64,000 bases of DNA, taken from NCBI RefSeq assembly GCF_001417735.1, contig NZ_BBUZ01000040.1:59513-123512 (forward strand). The letters run 5' to 3'. The notes under the pieces are model-generated. The model was not told the origin of the DNA. It ran no database searches and was given only the letters and a program-made list of their open reading frames with translations. The position numbers were made by a program, and so were the translations under genes. The DNA comes from Streptomyces sp. NBRC 110028 (GTDB lineage: Bacteria > Actinomycetota > Actinomycetes > Streptomycetales > Streptomycetaceae). Shown one piece after another: positions 42,362 through 51,590 of this stretch (position 1 is the stretch's first letter; each line of letters begins with the position of its first letter).

Positions 42362-44740
42362 GTGGAACCGCTGAGCCGGGACGACCCGCGGCGGATCGGT
42401 CCCTATCACCTCATCGCGCGGCTGGATCCGGAGGCGGGGGACACCGCGGCGGTGGCACGGTGCTTCATCGCGCGCAGCGGCGGTGGCGATCGTACGGTCC
42501 TCATCAGCGCGCCGCCGGTGGCCTCGTCGGACGACACGGGGTACCCGGAGCGGTTCCGGGCGGAGGCGGAGAACGCGCGGCTGCTGAGTGGCGCTTCGCG
42601 GTGCCCGTGGATCGTGCCTGTCATGGAGGTCTCGGGGGACGGTACGGATCTCCCGTGGAGCGCGTCCCCGTATCTCCCGATGCTGCCGCTGCCCGCCGTC
42701 CTGGAGGCGTACGGAGGGCCGCTGCCGGTGCGTACCGTACGGGCGGTCGGCGCGGTGCTGGCCGAGGCGCTGCACCAGACGCACGAGGCGGGGTTCACAC
42801 ATGCCGGGATCGCGCCGGCCACGGTGTTCCTGGCGGGCGACGGCCCCCGGCTGACCGGGTTCGGCGCCGTGCGGGCCGCCGGGCCGGACGGCACGGCGCG
42901 GGCCGGGCTGCCGGGGCTGGACACCGACGCCTTGCCCCCGGAACAGCTCGCGGGCGGACGGCCGCGCCCCCTGGGGGACGTCTTCGCGCTGGGCGCGGTG
43001 CTGGCGTACGCGGCGACGGGGCGGTCGCGGCCCGAAGCGGACGCGCTGCCAAAGGACTTGAGGGACACGCTGCGCGCGTGCCTCGCCCCGGACCCGGCGG
43101 ACCGGCCGACGGCGCGGGCGCTGCTGGACGACCTGCTGCGCGGCGTACGCGCCCCGCTGCCCGCCCCGAGCACGGCGCGGGCGCCCGCGGGGGCGCTGCC
43201 CACGGTTGTCGACGGCGCCCCGGGTGGTCCGCCCACCCCGGGCGGCGGGCCGGGGGCGACCGCTCCGGGAGCCGGGGTCAGCCGCGCCGTGAGCCTGCTG
43301 GATCCGGGCTGGCTGCCGGCGCGGCTGGTCGTCGCGCTGGCGGAGCAGTCCGCGTCGGTGCTGGCGGCGGAGATCGACGCGGAGCCCGAGCCCGAGGCCG
43401 CCACAGAGCCCCGGGCCACGACCGGCGCCGCGACGCAGGACGAGACCGCGCAAGCGCACCAGGGCCCCGGCGGGACCACCGCGTCTCCGACGACCATGAG
43501 CCCCTCCCGGCGCGCTCTCCTCGTGGGCGCGTCCGGGAGCGTGGCGGGCCTGGCGGTGGGCGGCGGCGTCACCTGGGTGGCGACGGAGCCGGACCCACCC
43601 GCCCCGCCGACCCCGGCCCAGCGCCTCGCCGCCGCGCACCGTTCGCGGCGGCGTGTGGAGGGCGCGCCGCCCACGCCCGCGTGGCGTTACGGCATTGGGG
43701 GCGCGGCGCCGGTGTACGCCCCGCTGATCTGGCGTGATGCGGTCGCGGTCATCACGGGGGAGCGGTTCGTCGCGGGGATCGATCTGCGGACCGGTAAGCG
43801 GCTCTGGACGCAGGACGGACTCCGCCCGAAGGGGCAGCCCTGGACGGGCGGCGAGGACGCGCTGTTCGTGCCGGGCGACGGGATCGCGGCGCTGGAGCCG
43901 CGGACCGGCCGTATCCAGTGGCGGTCCAAGGAGTTCCGGCGGGGCGCGCCGACATCGTTCGAGGCGTTGCTCGCGGTCGACGGAACCACCGTGTGGTTCA
44001 TGTCCGGGACAGGGGAGGGGAACGGCCGTGTCGTGGTCGCCTATGACGTCGGCCGACGCGATGAGATGTGGCGCGGAGCGTTGCCGGACGGTTTCACCGA
44101 CGGGCATCTCCTCAAGGGCGCGCTCGTGGTCATGAACCCTGGCGGCCGGGGCGCGGAGCGGACCAGGGAAGCCGTGGCCTTCAGCCGGGACGCCGGAAAA
44201 AAGCTGTGGCAGCGGGTTTATCCGGGCGTGAGCGCAGAAGGGATGGTCACGACCGACGGCGACCGCACACTGATCGCCGCCGCCGACAGCACCCTGCGGG
44301 GATTCGACGCGCTCCGGGGCGGCAAGGGGCTGTGGTCCGTCGAGGCGCTCGGAAAGGATGGCGCAGGCCATCGCCCCGACTTCGGGCTGCCCCTCGTCCA
44401 CGGAAACACCGCGTACGCCGCGGACGGTGGCTACGCCCTCCACGCGATCGAGGCGACGACCGGCCGGATCCGCTGGCAACGCACCTATGGATTCGTGCTG
44501 AAGGGACTGTCCGCGCCGCGCACCCCCGACATGCTGGTCAGCCCGGCGGGACACCGGGCGCTGATGGCAGGGGACGCGGAAGTGGACGCGTTCGACGCCG
44601 AGGACGGTGCGTTGCTGTGGCGCTTCACCGACGCGGGGGGCACCGCGGACAAGGGATCGGCGCGCCGCAAGGTGGCGGTCACGGACGACCGGGTCGTCGT
44701 GATCGGTCATCAGAGCGTGTACGCGCTGCCACTGGACTAG
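42362..44740 (+). CDS. Pseudokinase-PQQ beta-propeller membrane protein (792 aa)
   Basis: The N-terminal ~260 residues follow the Ser/Thr kinase fold but lack catalytic residues. The beta-3 Lys is replaced (TVLIS, Ser49), HRDLKPSN is replaced by HAGIAPATV (147-155), and DFG by TGFG (165-168). An SRRALL twin-arginine-like motif and hydrophobic segment lie near 381-401. The C-terminal ~340 residues form a PQQ-type beta-propeller with W-containing blades (GKRLW, GRIQW, GKKLW, GKGLW, GRIRW, GALLW). The start is GTG 42362. It heads a four-gene tandem. A scaffold or sensor role is inference. Confidence 0.85.
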   Translation: MEPLSRDDPRRIGPYHLIARLDPEAGDTAAVARCFIARSGGGDRTVLISAPPVASSDDTGYPERFRAEAENARLLSGASRCPWIVPVMEVSGDGTDLPWSASPYLPMLPLPAVLEAYGGPLPVRTVRAVGAVLAEALHQTHEAGFTHAGIAPATVFLAGDGPRLTGFGAVRAAGPDGTARAGLPGLDTDALPPEQLAGGRPRPLGDVFALGAVLAYAATGRSRPEADALPKDLRDTLRACLAPDPADRPTARALLDDLLRGVRAPLPAPSTARAPAGALPTVVDGAPGGPPTPGGGPGATAPGAGVSRAVSLLDPGWLPARLVVALAEQSASVLAAEIDAEPEPEAATEPRATTGAATQDETAQAHQGPGGTTASPTTMSPSRRALLVGASGSVAGLAVGGGVTWVATEPDPPAPPTPAQRLAAAHRSRRRVEGAPPTPAWRYGIGGAAPVYAPLIWRDAVAVITGERFVAGIDLRTGKRLWTQDGLRPKGQPWTGGEDALFVPGDGIAALEPRTGRIQWRSKEFRRGAPTSFEALLAVDGTTVWFMSGTGEGNGRVVVAYDVGRRDEMWRGALPDGFTDGHLLKGALVVMNPGGRGAERTREAVAFSRDAGKKLWQRVYPGVSAEGMVTTDGDRTLIAAADSTLRGFDALRGGKGLWSVEALGKDGAGHRPDFGLPLVHGNTAYAADGGYALHAIEATTGRIRWQRTYGFVLKGLSAPRTPDMLVSPAGHRALMAGDAEVDAFDAEDGALLWRFTDAGGTADKGSARRKVAVTDDRVVVIGHQSVYALPLD

Positions 44741-44759
44741 CTGGACGGGGGAAGGGCCT

Positions 44760-46925
44760 ATGGAACCGCCGCACGTGCCGGACGTGGACGGCCGGACCGG
44801 TGCGACCGACGACGGTACGGAGCGGATCGGCCCGTACCGCGTCCTCGCCCCATGGGACGGGGACGGGGCGGCTGAGGACGCGCGCCGCCGCCTCGCGCGT
44901 GACGACCGTACGGGCCGCATCGTCGTCCTGACGCTGCCGCAACCGGCGCTGGCCGAAGACCCGGCCTATCGGGTGCGGTTCCGGGCGGAGGCCGAGAACT
45001 CCCGCCGTCTGACCGGGCGTTGGACAGCGCGCGTCGCCGATATCGCTCCGGCGGACGCCCCGCTCGCCTGGGTGGCCCACGACTGCTTCCCCGCCCTCAC
45101 TCTGCCCGCCGCGCTGGCCGCGCACGGCGGCCCGCTCCCGGAGCCGGTCGTCCGCGCGCTGGGCGCGGCCCTCGCCGAGACGCTGGCGGGCGCGCACGCA
45201 GGCGGTCTGGTGCATGCCGGGATGTCGCCGAGCGCGGTGCTGCTCACCTCCGACGGCCCCCGGCTGACCGGCTACGGGCTGGTCCGGGCCGCGGCGCTGG
45301 ACCGGAGCGAGCGCGCGGGACCGTGCGGTGTGGACCCCACTGCCCTGCCGCCGGAACAGCGGGCGGGCGAATGGCCGCGGCCCCCGGGCGACGTTTACGC
45401 GCTCGGCGCGGTGCTGGCCTACGCCGCGACGGGCCGGCCGTCGGGCGATATCGGGGCGCTGCCGCAAACGCTCCGGGAAGCAATCACCCCCTGCCTGTCA
45501 GCGGACCCCGCACACCGGCCCCGGCCCGCCGCCCTGCTCCAGGCGCTCCGTACGCCCGCGGGCTCCGGCTGCGGTCTGCCGGAGGCCATCGCGACAGCCC
45601 TCGCCGAACAGGTCGCCCGGTACCCGATGGAGGCGGTACCGGACGCGACGGAGTCCACCGGCCGCGACGAGGCCCGCAGGGCCTCCCGGCGATCGCTCGC
45701 CATCGGCGGCCTGGCCGGGCTGGCCGGGCTCGTCCTGGGGTCGGGAGGGGTGGCCGTGTGGCGCGCGACGGCGGACGAAGGGCCGACCCGCCGCGCCCCG
45801 CTGTCCGTAAGAGGGACCGCCCCCGCCCCGCTGTGGCGGCGCGACATCGACTTCGGCCTCGAAGGCCCGCCCGTCCTCGCGGGCGGGAACGTCGCCCTGA
45901 TGGCGGGCGGGAGCGCGGTGACGGCGGTGCGGCTGCGCGATGGCAAGAAGCTCTGGACACGTGAGAACATGTGGCCCTCGCAGACGCTCATGCCCCTCGC
46001 CGGTGGACTCTTCCTCAGCTCCCGTGCGGGCATGGCCGAAAGCGAGTTCGCGGCCGTCTCGACGCGCACCGGAAAGGTCACGTGGACCGAGCGGAGATAC
46101 GACGACGGAAAACTCCCCGCGTTTCTGGGCCCCTTGGCGACCCGCGGCAACACGCTCTGGTTCATGGCCGGGAAGTCCGAAGGAGACCGCGTCAAGACGA
46201 TGGTGATCGCCTACGACCTCGAGAAGCGTGAGGAACTGTGGCGCACTCCGCTCCCTTCCGGGGGCTCGGCCGATGACGAGGAGAGCCCAGGAGTGCTCAG
46301 CGGCGGCGCCCTCATCGTCGAGAACAACGGCCCGCCGGGCAGCGGCTTCCTGCGGACCGAGGGAAAGACCTGGTCGTACGCGGCGCTCAGGCAGCGGGAC
46401 GGCAAGAAGCTGTGGACGCGCGACTATGAAGGCGTGAGCGCCGAATTCCAGGGCGCCTTCCGGACCGTCGCCCCCGGAGACCTGCTGATCGCCAGCGATG
46501 ACAAGGCCGTCCGCGCCCACGACCTCACCAGTGGCAAGCGGCGCTGGCGGTTCACGACCAAGGGATACATGTACACCAAGCCCGCCATACGGGGCCGCAC
46601 CCTCTGCGTCACCGACGAGGACAGCGTCACCTACGCCGTCGACACGCGCACCGGACATCCGCGGTGGCGGCGGGGAGCCGCCGTCGAGCCCCAGGGCGAG
46701 ATGAGGTACAGCGAGACCGTGATCAGCCACGCCGGCCGGACCGTGCTTCAGGTCAACACCGGCGAAATCGAGGCGCTGAACGCGGCCGACGGATCGCTGC
46801 GCTGGCGCTTCGCCCCTGTCGGCAGCGGTCAGGGCGCCGGCGGCTTCAGCGGCTATGTGGACACCGCGCCGGGCATGGCCGTCGTCGTGAACGGAAGTTC
46901 CCTCTACGCGCTGCCGGTGGACTGA
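44760..46925 (+). CDS. Pseudokinase-PQQ beta-propeller membrane protein (721 aa)
   Basis: A second degenerate kinase with a propeller. The glycine-rich loop is absent, the beta-3 Lys is Thr58 (IVVLT), the catalytic loop reads HAGMSPSAV (152-160) and DFG reads TGYG (170-173). SRRSLA is followed by a membrane segment (about residues 238-256). Propeller blades include GKKLW, GKVTW, REELW, GKKLW and GKRRW. It starts 20 bp after the previous gene and ends 8 bp before the next, so the array is one operon. It is closer to the first copy than to the two active kinases in the loss of all three key residues. Confidence 0.85.
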   Translation: MEPPHVPDVDGRTGATDDGTERIGPYRVLAPWDGDGAAEDARRRLARDDRTGRIVVLTLPQPALAEDPAYRVRFRAEAENSRRLTGRWTARVADIAPADAPLAWVAHDCFPALTLPAALAAHGGPLPEPVVRALGAALAETLAGAHAGGLVHAGMSPSAVLLTSDGPRLTGYGLVRAAALDRSERAGPCGVDPTALPPEQRAGEWPRPPGDVYALGAVLAYAATGRPSGDIGALPQTLREAITPCLSADPAHRPRPAALLQALRTPAGSGCGLPEAIATALAEQVARYPMEAVPDATESTGRDEARRASRRSLAIGGLAGLAGLVLGSGGVAVWRATADEGPTRRAPLSVRGTAPAPLWRRDIDFGLEGPPVLAGGNVALMAGGSAVTAVRLRDGKKLWTRENMWPSQTLMPLAGGLFLSSRAGMAESEFAAVSTRTGKVTWTERRYDDGKLPAFLGPLATRGNTLWFMAGKSEGDRVKTMVIAYDLEKREELWRTPLPSGGSADDEESPGVLSGGALIVENNGPPGSGFLRTEGKTWSYAALRQRDGKKLWTRDYEGVSAEFQGAFRTVAPGDLLIASDDKAVRAHDLTSGKRRWRFTTKGYMYTKPAIRGRTLCVTDEDSVTYAVDTRTGHPRWRRGAAVEPQGEMRYSETVISHAGRTVLQVNTGEIEALNAADGSLRWRFAPVGSGQGAGGFSGYVDTAPGMAVVVNGSSLYALPVD

Positions 46926-46932
46926 TTCGGAT

Positions 46933-49137
46933 ATGGCGCATCCCCTCACCCACGACGACCCGCGACGGCTCGGCGCGTACGTCCTCGTCGCCCGCCTCGG
47001 CAGCGGCGGCATGGGCACCGTGTACCTCGGCCGCTCCCCGGGCGGACGTACGGTCGCGCTGAAGACCATGCACCGGCGGTTCGCCGCGCAGACCGAGTTC
47101 CGTACCCGCTTCCGGCTGGAGATCGACGCGGCCCGCGTCATCGGCGGGCAGTACGGCGCCCAGGTCGTCGACGCCGATCCGCTCGCCGCGACTCCCTGGT
47201 TCGCCACCGAGTACGTCCTCGGCCCGCCGCTCGACGACGCGGTCGCCCTCTGCGGCGCGCTGCCCGAACCGGCCGTACGGGCGCTCGGCGCCGCCCTGTG
47301 CGACGCGCTCGCCCAGCTGCACCGCTCCGACGTCGTGCACCGCGACCTCAAACCGTCCAACATCCTGCTGACCGCCCGCGGCCCCAAGGTCATCGACTTC
47401 GGCATCGCCCGGGCCGCGGGCGACGACCGGCTGACCCGTACGGGCGCGGCGGCCGGAACCCCCGCCTACATGTCGCCCGAGCAGGCGGTCGGCGGCGAAC
47501 ACACCCCGGCGGGCGATGTCTTCGCCCTCGCCGGGGTGCTGGTCTTCGCGGCGACCGGCCGCCCGCCCTTCGGCACCGGGCAGCCCGCGGACCTGCTCTA
47601 CCGGGTGCGGTACGCGGAGCCGGACCTGACCGGCGTGCCGGACGGTCTGCGCCCGGCGCTGGAGCGGTGCCTCGCCAAGGACCCGGAGCGGCGGCCCGGC
47701 ACGGCGGAGCTGGGCGCGCTCCTCCACGAACGAGCCCCCGACGGTGCCCCCGGCGGAATCGGCGACCTCGTGGACCACCTTCCGGACGCGCTGCTCGCCG
47801 ACATCGCGCGGCGCAGCGCGGCCGTATGGGAGATCCAGCCCGCCCGACTGCCCGTACCGGACGAGGAGTCCACCACCCTGACCTCCCTGACCTCCCTGTC
47901 GCGCCGCCCCCGCGTCACCCGCCGCAGGCTGCTCACCCTCGGCGGCGGCGTGCTCGCCGCGGGCGGCGCGGCGGGCGCCTGGGGCCTGCTCGCCCGCGGT
48001 GACGACACGGCGGACAGCGGGCGGAAGGCCCGGCCCCGGAGGACGCCGGGAGGCGCGCCGCGCCTCGCGTGGAAGGCCACCGTGGGCCGGAACCTGGCCG
48101 TGGGGGACGCCACCGTGCTCACCGTCGGGGACGACCTGGCCCTGGTCTCGGAGGGCGAGCTGCTCTGTGTCGACGCGAGAACCGGCAGGCGGCGCGCGGA
48201 GAGTGAGCTGGTGGCGGACGCGAAGACCGTCCTGTCGGACGGCGAACGGCTGTTCGCGCTGGATGGCAGCGCCTCGAAGCTCCGCCTGGTCCCCGTCGAC
48301 CTCGCCACGGGCAGCTTCCGGGCGTCGCTGGCCGAGTTCGGCGACCTCGACCCGCTGGAGACGCGCCTGGTGATCGCGGTAGGCCGATCGCTGGTCATCG
48401 AAGGGAAGTCCCGCAAGGGATGGGTGCGGATCGCCGTCGACTCCCGGACCGGTGAGCAGAGATGGCGCCGCTCGATGCCCACGCCGGGCGACACCGTCGC
48501 CGGCCTGGTCGCGACTCCCTTGGGCTCGTCGTTCCTCCGGACCCAGGGGGAGTCGGCCTCCCTGATCGACGCCCGAACCGGGGCGGCCCGCTGGTCGGTG
48601 CGGGTTCCAGCGAAGCACGCGAACGGTCTCGACGCGGGGAGGCGTCATGCCCTCTCCCCGGACCATGTGTTCCTCGGCAGCTCGGAACTGCTCGCGCTGC
48701 GGCTCGCCGACGGCAAGACCGCGTGGAACTTCGGCAAGGGCCGGAAGTTCGGCGAGAACTACGACCCGGAGGCCCAGCACTACGGCCCGCCGGTCTTCAA
48801 GGACGATGTCGTCTATACGACGGAGCGCAACAACCGCCTCATCGCCCTGGACGCACGGAACGGCCGTCTGCTGTGGGAGGAGGACAAGGCCACCGCGTCC
48901 GCGCTCTTTTTCGCCGCCACCTCCGCCGTGAGCGGCGGGTACTTCTACGCCTCGCCGGACAACGACGCCCAGTGGATCGCTGCGATCGATCTGCGGACGC
49001 ACCGTGTCGCCTGGACCTTCCAGAGCCCCTTCGGTGACCAGGGCGGAATCTCCCCGGCGATCATGGCCTTCCCCAAGGCCGGGCGGCTCATCGTCGTGCG
49101 CGGCCCCGCCGTATGCGCCCTACCGCTCGACGAGTAG
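46933..49137 (+). CDS. Ser/Thr protein kinase with PQQ beta-propeller (734 aa)
   Basis: An intact Hanks-type kinase domain: Gly loop GSGGMG (23-28), VALK with Lys44, HRDLKPSN with Asp138, DFG at 155-157, activation-loop GTPAYMSPEQ. After the kinase domain (to about residue 265) come TRRRLL and a membrane segment near 322-345, then a C-terminal propeller (RTGRRRAE, GEQRWRRSM, ARWSVRV, GKTAWNFG, GRLLWEED). Kinase inside and propeller outside the membrane is the usual topology. It sits 8 bp after the second pseudokinase, suggesting coordinated expression and possible hetero-oligomers. Confidence 0.9.
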   Translation: MAHPLTHDDPRRLGAYVLVARLGSGGMGTVYLGRSPGGRTVALKTMHRRFAAQTEFRTRFRLEIDAARVIGGQYGAQVVDADPLAATPWFATEYVLGPPLDDAVALCGALPEPAVRALGAALCDALAQLHRSDVVHRDLKPSNILLTARGPKVIDFGIARAAGDDRLTRTGAAAGTPAYMSPEQAVGGEHTPAGDVFALAGVLVFAATGRPPFGTGQPADLLYRVRYAEPDLTGVPDGLRPALERCLAKDPERRPGTAELGALLHERAPDGAPGGIGDLVDHLPDALLADIARRSAAVWEIQPARLPVPDEESTTLTSLTSLSRRPRVTRRRLLTLGGGVLAAGGAAGAWGLLARGDDTADSGRKARPRRTPGGAPRLAWKATVGRNLAVGDATVLTVGDDLALVSEGELLCVDARTGRRRAESELVADAKTVLSDGERLFALDGSASKLRLVPVDLATGSFRASLAEFGDLDPLETRLVIAVGRSLVIEGKSRKGWVRIAVDSRTGEQRWRRSMPTPGDTVAGLVATPLGSSFLRTQGESASLIDARTGAARWSVRVPAKHANGLDAGRRHALSPDHVFLGSSELLALRLADGKTAWNFGKGRKFGENYDPEAQHYGPPVFKDDVVYTTERNNRLIALDARNGRLLWEEDKATASALFFAATSAVSGGYFYASPDNDAQWIAAIDLRTHRVAWTFQSPFGDQGGISPAIMAFPKAGRLIVVRGPAVCALPLDE

Positions 49138-49185
49138 CGCCTCCCCACCCCACCCCGCCCCCGCCACCCCATCTCCAGGAGCCCC

Positions 49186-51240
49186 ATGAACCCCCTCGGC
49201 ACCGGCGACCCCCTCCGCCTCGGCCCGTACCGCCTCACCGGCGTGCTCGGAGCCGGCGGGATGGGCCAGGTGTACCTCGGGCGGGACGCACAGGGCCGGA
49301 CCGCGGCGGTCAAGGTGCTGCGGCCCGAGCTGGCGCACGATCCGGAGATGGCCCGGCGCTTCCTGCGCGAGGCGTACGCGGCGCAGTCCGTGCGCGGCGA
49401 CGGGGTGGCACGGGTGCTGGCGGCGCGGACCGAGGGCGGACGGCCGTGGATCGCCACCGAGTTCCTGGCAGGGCCCACCCTCGACCAGGCCGTCGAGCGG
49501 TACGGGGCCCTCGGCGAACCCGCCGTCAGGGCGCTGGGCGCGGCACTGGTGACGACGCTGCGGGAGATCCACGGGGCGGGGCTGGTGCACCGCGACCTCA
49601 AGCCGTCGAACATCGTGCTGACCTCGCGCGGCCCCAGGATCATCGACTTCGGCATCGCCCGCCCCGAGCACGGACTCACCCTCACCACCACCGGACAGAC
49701 GCTCGCCACCCCCGGCTACGCCGCGCCCGAGCAGGTCCTCGGGCGGCGGACCGGGCCCGCGGGGGACGTGTTCTCCCTCGGTGTGGTCCTGGCGTACGCG
49801 GCGGGTGGGCGGCCGGTCTACGAGGGCGGGCACGTGGCCGCCGTGCAGTACCAGGTGGTGCACGGTGAGCCGGAACTGGGCGCGGTGCCGCAGGACATAC
49901 GGGCCCTGGTCGCCCCCTGCCTCGCCAAGGAGGCCGCGGACCGGCCCGACCTCGACGCCCTCGCCGGGCAGCTGACGCCGCCCCGCGGCGCCGGGCGGAT
50001 CTGGCGGACCGGGTCGCTCGCGGAGGACATCGCACGACGCGAGGCGGACGCCCGCCGGATGGCCACCATGCCCGGCGACGAACCGTCCCGCCCCACCCGC
50101 CGCAGACTGCTCACCACCCTCGCCGCGGGCGGCGCGGTGCTCGCGGCGGGCGGCGGCGCCGGGGCGTGGTGGCTGCTGAGCGGCGACGAGGACACGGCGG
50201 GCGGGGCGCGGCCCTGGGACGCCAAGCCGCTGGCGCACTACGACGAGGGCACCGCGCCCTCGCCTCTGTGGGGGCCCGTCGACATCGGCCCCCTGCACCT
50301 CGCCGACCGAGCCGTACCCGCGCCGTTCCCCATCCATGACCTCGTCCTCGTCCCGGCCGCGGGCGGACGGCTGCGCGCCTACCGCGTACGCGACGGAAAG
50401 CCGCGCTGGACGTCGAAGGGCACCGGTCTGACCGGCCGCGCCCTCGCGGCCCCTGACGGCACCGTTCTCGTCGCTGACACCCGGGGTGCCGTACGGGCGC
50501 TGCGCGCCGCGGACGGCACCGAGCGGTGGGAGGCCGACCGGGCGGACGCGCGCGCCCTGCTGGCCGCCGATGACCAGGCCGTCTACCTCGTCACCCGCGA
50601 CGGCCGTATCCGCGCCGTATCGCTCACCTCCCGCGCGACCCTGTGGACCGCGCCGGGCCCCACCGGCCGGACCACCCCCGCCGCGACGGCGGCCGGTGAC
50701 AGGCTCGTGGTCCACGCCGCCGACGGCAGGGTGACCGGGTACGACACCGCCGACGGCAAGCCCGTCTGGCACCGCGACCGGCAGGGCTCCACCCCGCTCG
50801 CCCCGGTCACCGCCGACGGCACGGTCTATCTGGGCGGACGCACCCTGGCCGCGCTCTCGCTCGCGGACGGCGAGGAGAAGTGGGCGCGCACCGCCACCGG
50901 AGACCTCGGCTGGAGCGCGCCGGCCGTGCGCGACGGCACCGTCCACGCCGTGGACGCCACCGACTTGACCGCGCGCCGGGCATCGGACGGCTCGGACACC
51001 TGGACGGTGACGGTCTCGTCCGAACAGCATCCGCTCGCGCCGCCGGTGGTGCAGGGCAACAGCGTCTGGACGGTGATCGACGACTACGGTCAGCGGGGCA
51101 TCACGACCGTGGACGCGCGCAGCGGAAGCGTCGCCTGGCCGTACGCCCAGGGCGGCGCGGGCGCCTGGCGGCTGGCCGGAGCCGGAAACCGGGTCTTCCT
51201 GCTGCACGACGAGAAGCTGACGGCGATGCCGGTGTTCTAG
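49186..51240 (+). CDS. Ser/Thr protein kinase with PQQ beta-propeller (684 aa)
   Basis: An active-type kinase: GAGGMG loop, AAVK with Lys43, HRDLKPSN with Asp137, DFG at 154-156, then TPGYAAPEQ in the activation segment. TRRRLL and a hydrophobic span lie near 304-330. Seven or so propeller blades follow (GKPRW, GTERWEAD, ATLWTAP, GKPVWHRD, GEEKWARTA). CAGGAGCCCC precedes the ATG, 48 bp after the previous stop. It is the last of the four-gene array and closest in organisation to the third copy. Confidence 0.9.
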   Translation: MNPLGTGDPLRLGPYRLTGVLGAGGMGQVYLGRDAQGRTAAVKVLRPELAHDPEMARRFLREAYAAQSVRGDGVARVLAARTEGGRPWIATEFLAGPTLDQAVERYGALGEPAVRALGAALVTTLREIHGAGLVHRDLKPSNIVLTSRGPRIIDFGIARPEHGLTLTTTGQTLATPGYAAPEQVLGRRTGPAGDVFSLGVVLAYAAGGRPVYEGGHVAAVQYQVVHGEPELGAVPQDIRALVAPCLAKEAADRPDLDALAGQLTPPRGAGRIWRTGSLAEDIARREADARRMATMPGDEPSRPTRRRLLTTLAAGGAVLAAGGGAGAWWLLSGDEDTAGGARPWDAKPLAHYDEGTAPSPLWGPVDIGPLHLADRAVPAPFPIHDLVLVPAAGGRLRAYRVRDGKPRWTSKGTGLTGRALAAPDGTVLVADTRGAVRALRAADGTERWEADRADARALLAADDQAVYLVTRDGRIRAVSLTSRATLWTAPGPTGRTTPAATAAGDRLVVHAADGRVTGYDTADGKPVWHRDRQGSTPLAPVTADGTVYLGGRTLAALSLADGEEKWARTATGDLGWSAPAVRDGTVHAVDATDLTARRASDGSDTWTVTVSSEQHPLAPPVVQGNSVWTVIDDYGQRGITTVDARSGSVAWPYAQGGAGAWRLAGAGNRVFLLHDEKLTAMPVF

Positions 51241-51299
51241 GACGACGGTTCAGTCCGATTCACCGCCACACCACACGATCCCCCTCCCCGGAGACACCC

Positions 51300-51590
51300 T
51301 TGGACAGCGACACGCTGGACGCGTACATACGGGCCCGCCTGGCACTGGCCGGGGTCGACCTCGACCAGCTCCCGGACGTGGCCGACCCGGACACCGGGAC
51401 GCCCACCCGCGCCGTGATCATGCTGGCGTTGCGCGAGTTCGTCGCCACGACGCCCGGCGCGCTCGCCGACTGGACGCCGCCGGCCGGCGGCGTGGGCGGC
51501 GCGCTGGGGGCGGCGTACGCGCAGCAGGAGGCCGCGCCGCTCGCGTACCCGTCGATCACCACCGGCTGGACCGGGGAGGCGGGCCGCTGA
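51300..51590 (+). CDS. Small protein encoded with the amidase (96 aa)
   Basis: A 96-residue protein starting at TTG 51300, with GGAG six bases upstream. The body is helical (DAYIRARLALAGVDLDQLPD; RAVIMLALREFVATTPGALA) with a Gly/Ala tail. It overlaps the amidase start by one base (TGATG). Small GatC-like or DUF4089-type subunits often accompany amidases in this position, and that is a possible role, but the sequence does not clearly match. It carries no signal peptide while the amidase does. Confidence 0.6.
   Translation: MDSDTLDAYIRARLALAGVDLDQLPDVADPDTGTPTRAVIMLALREFVATTPGALADWTPPAGGVGGALGAAYAQQEAAPLAYPSITTGWTGEAGR

Noticed and set aside
42362..46925. First two kinase-like genes as pseudogenes
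   Set aside because: Frames, membrane spans and propellers are intact; only kinase motifs are replaced, which fits pseudokinases.
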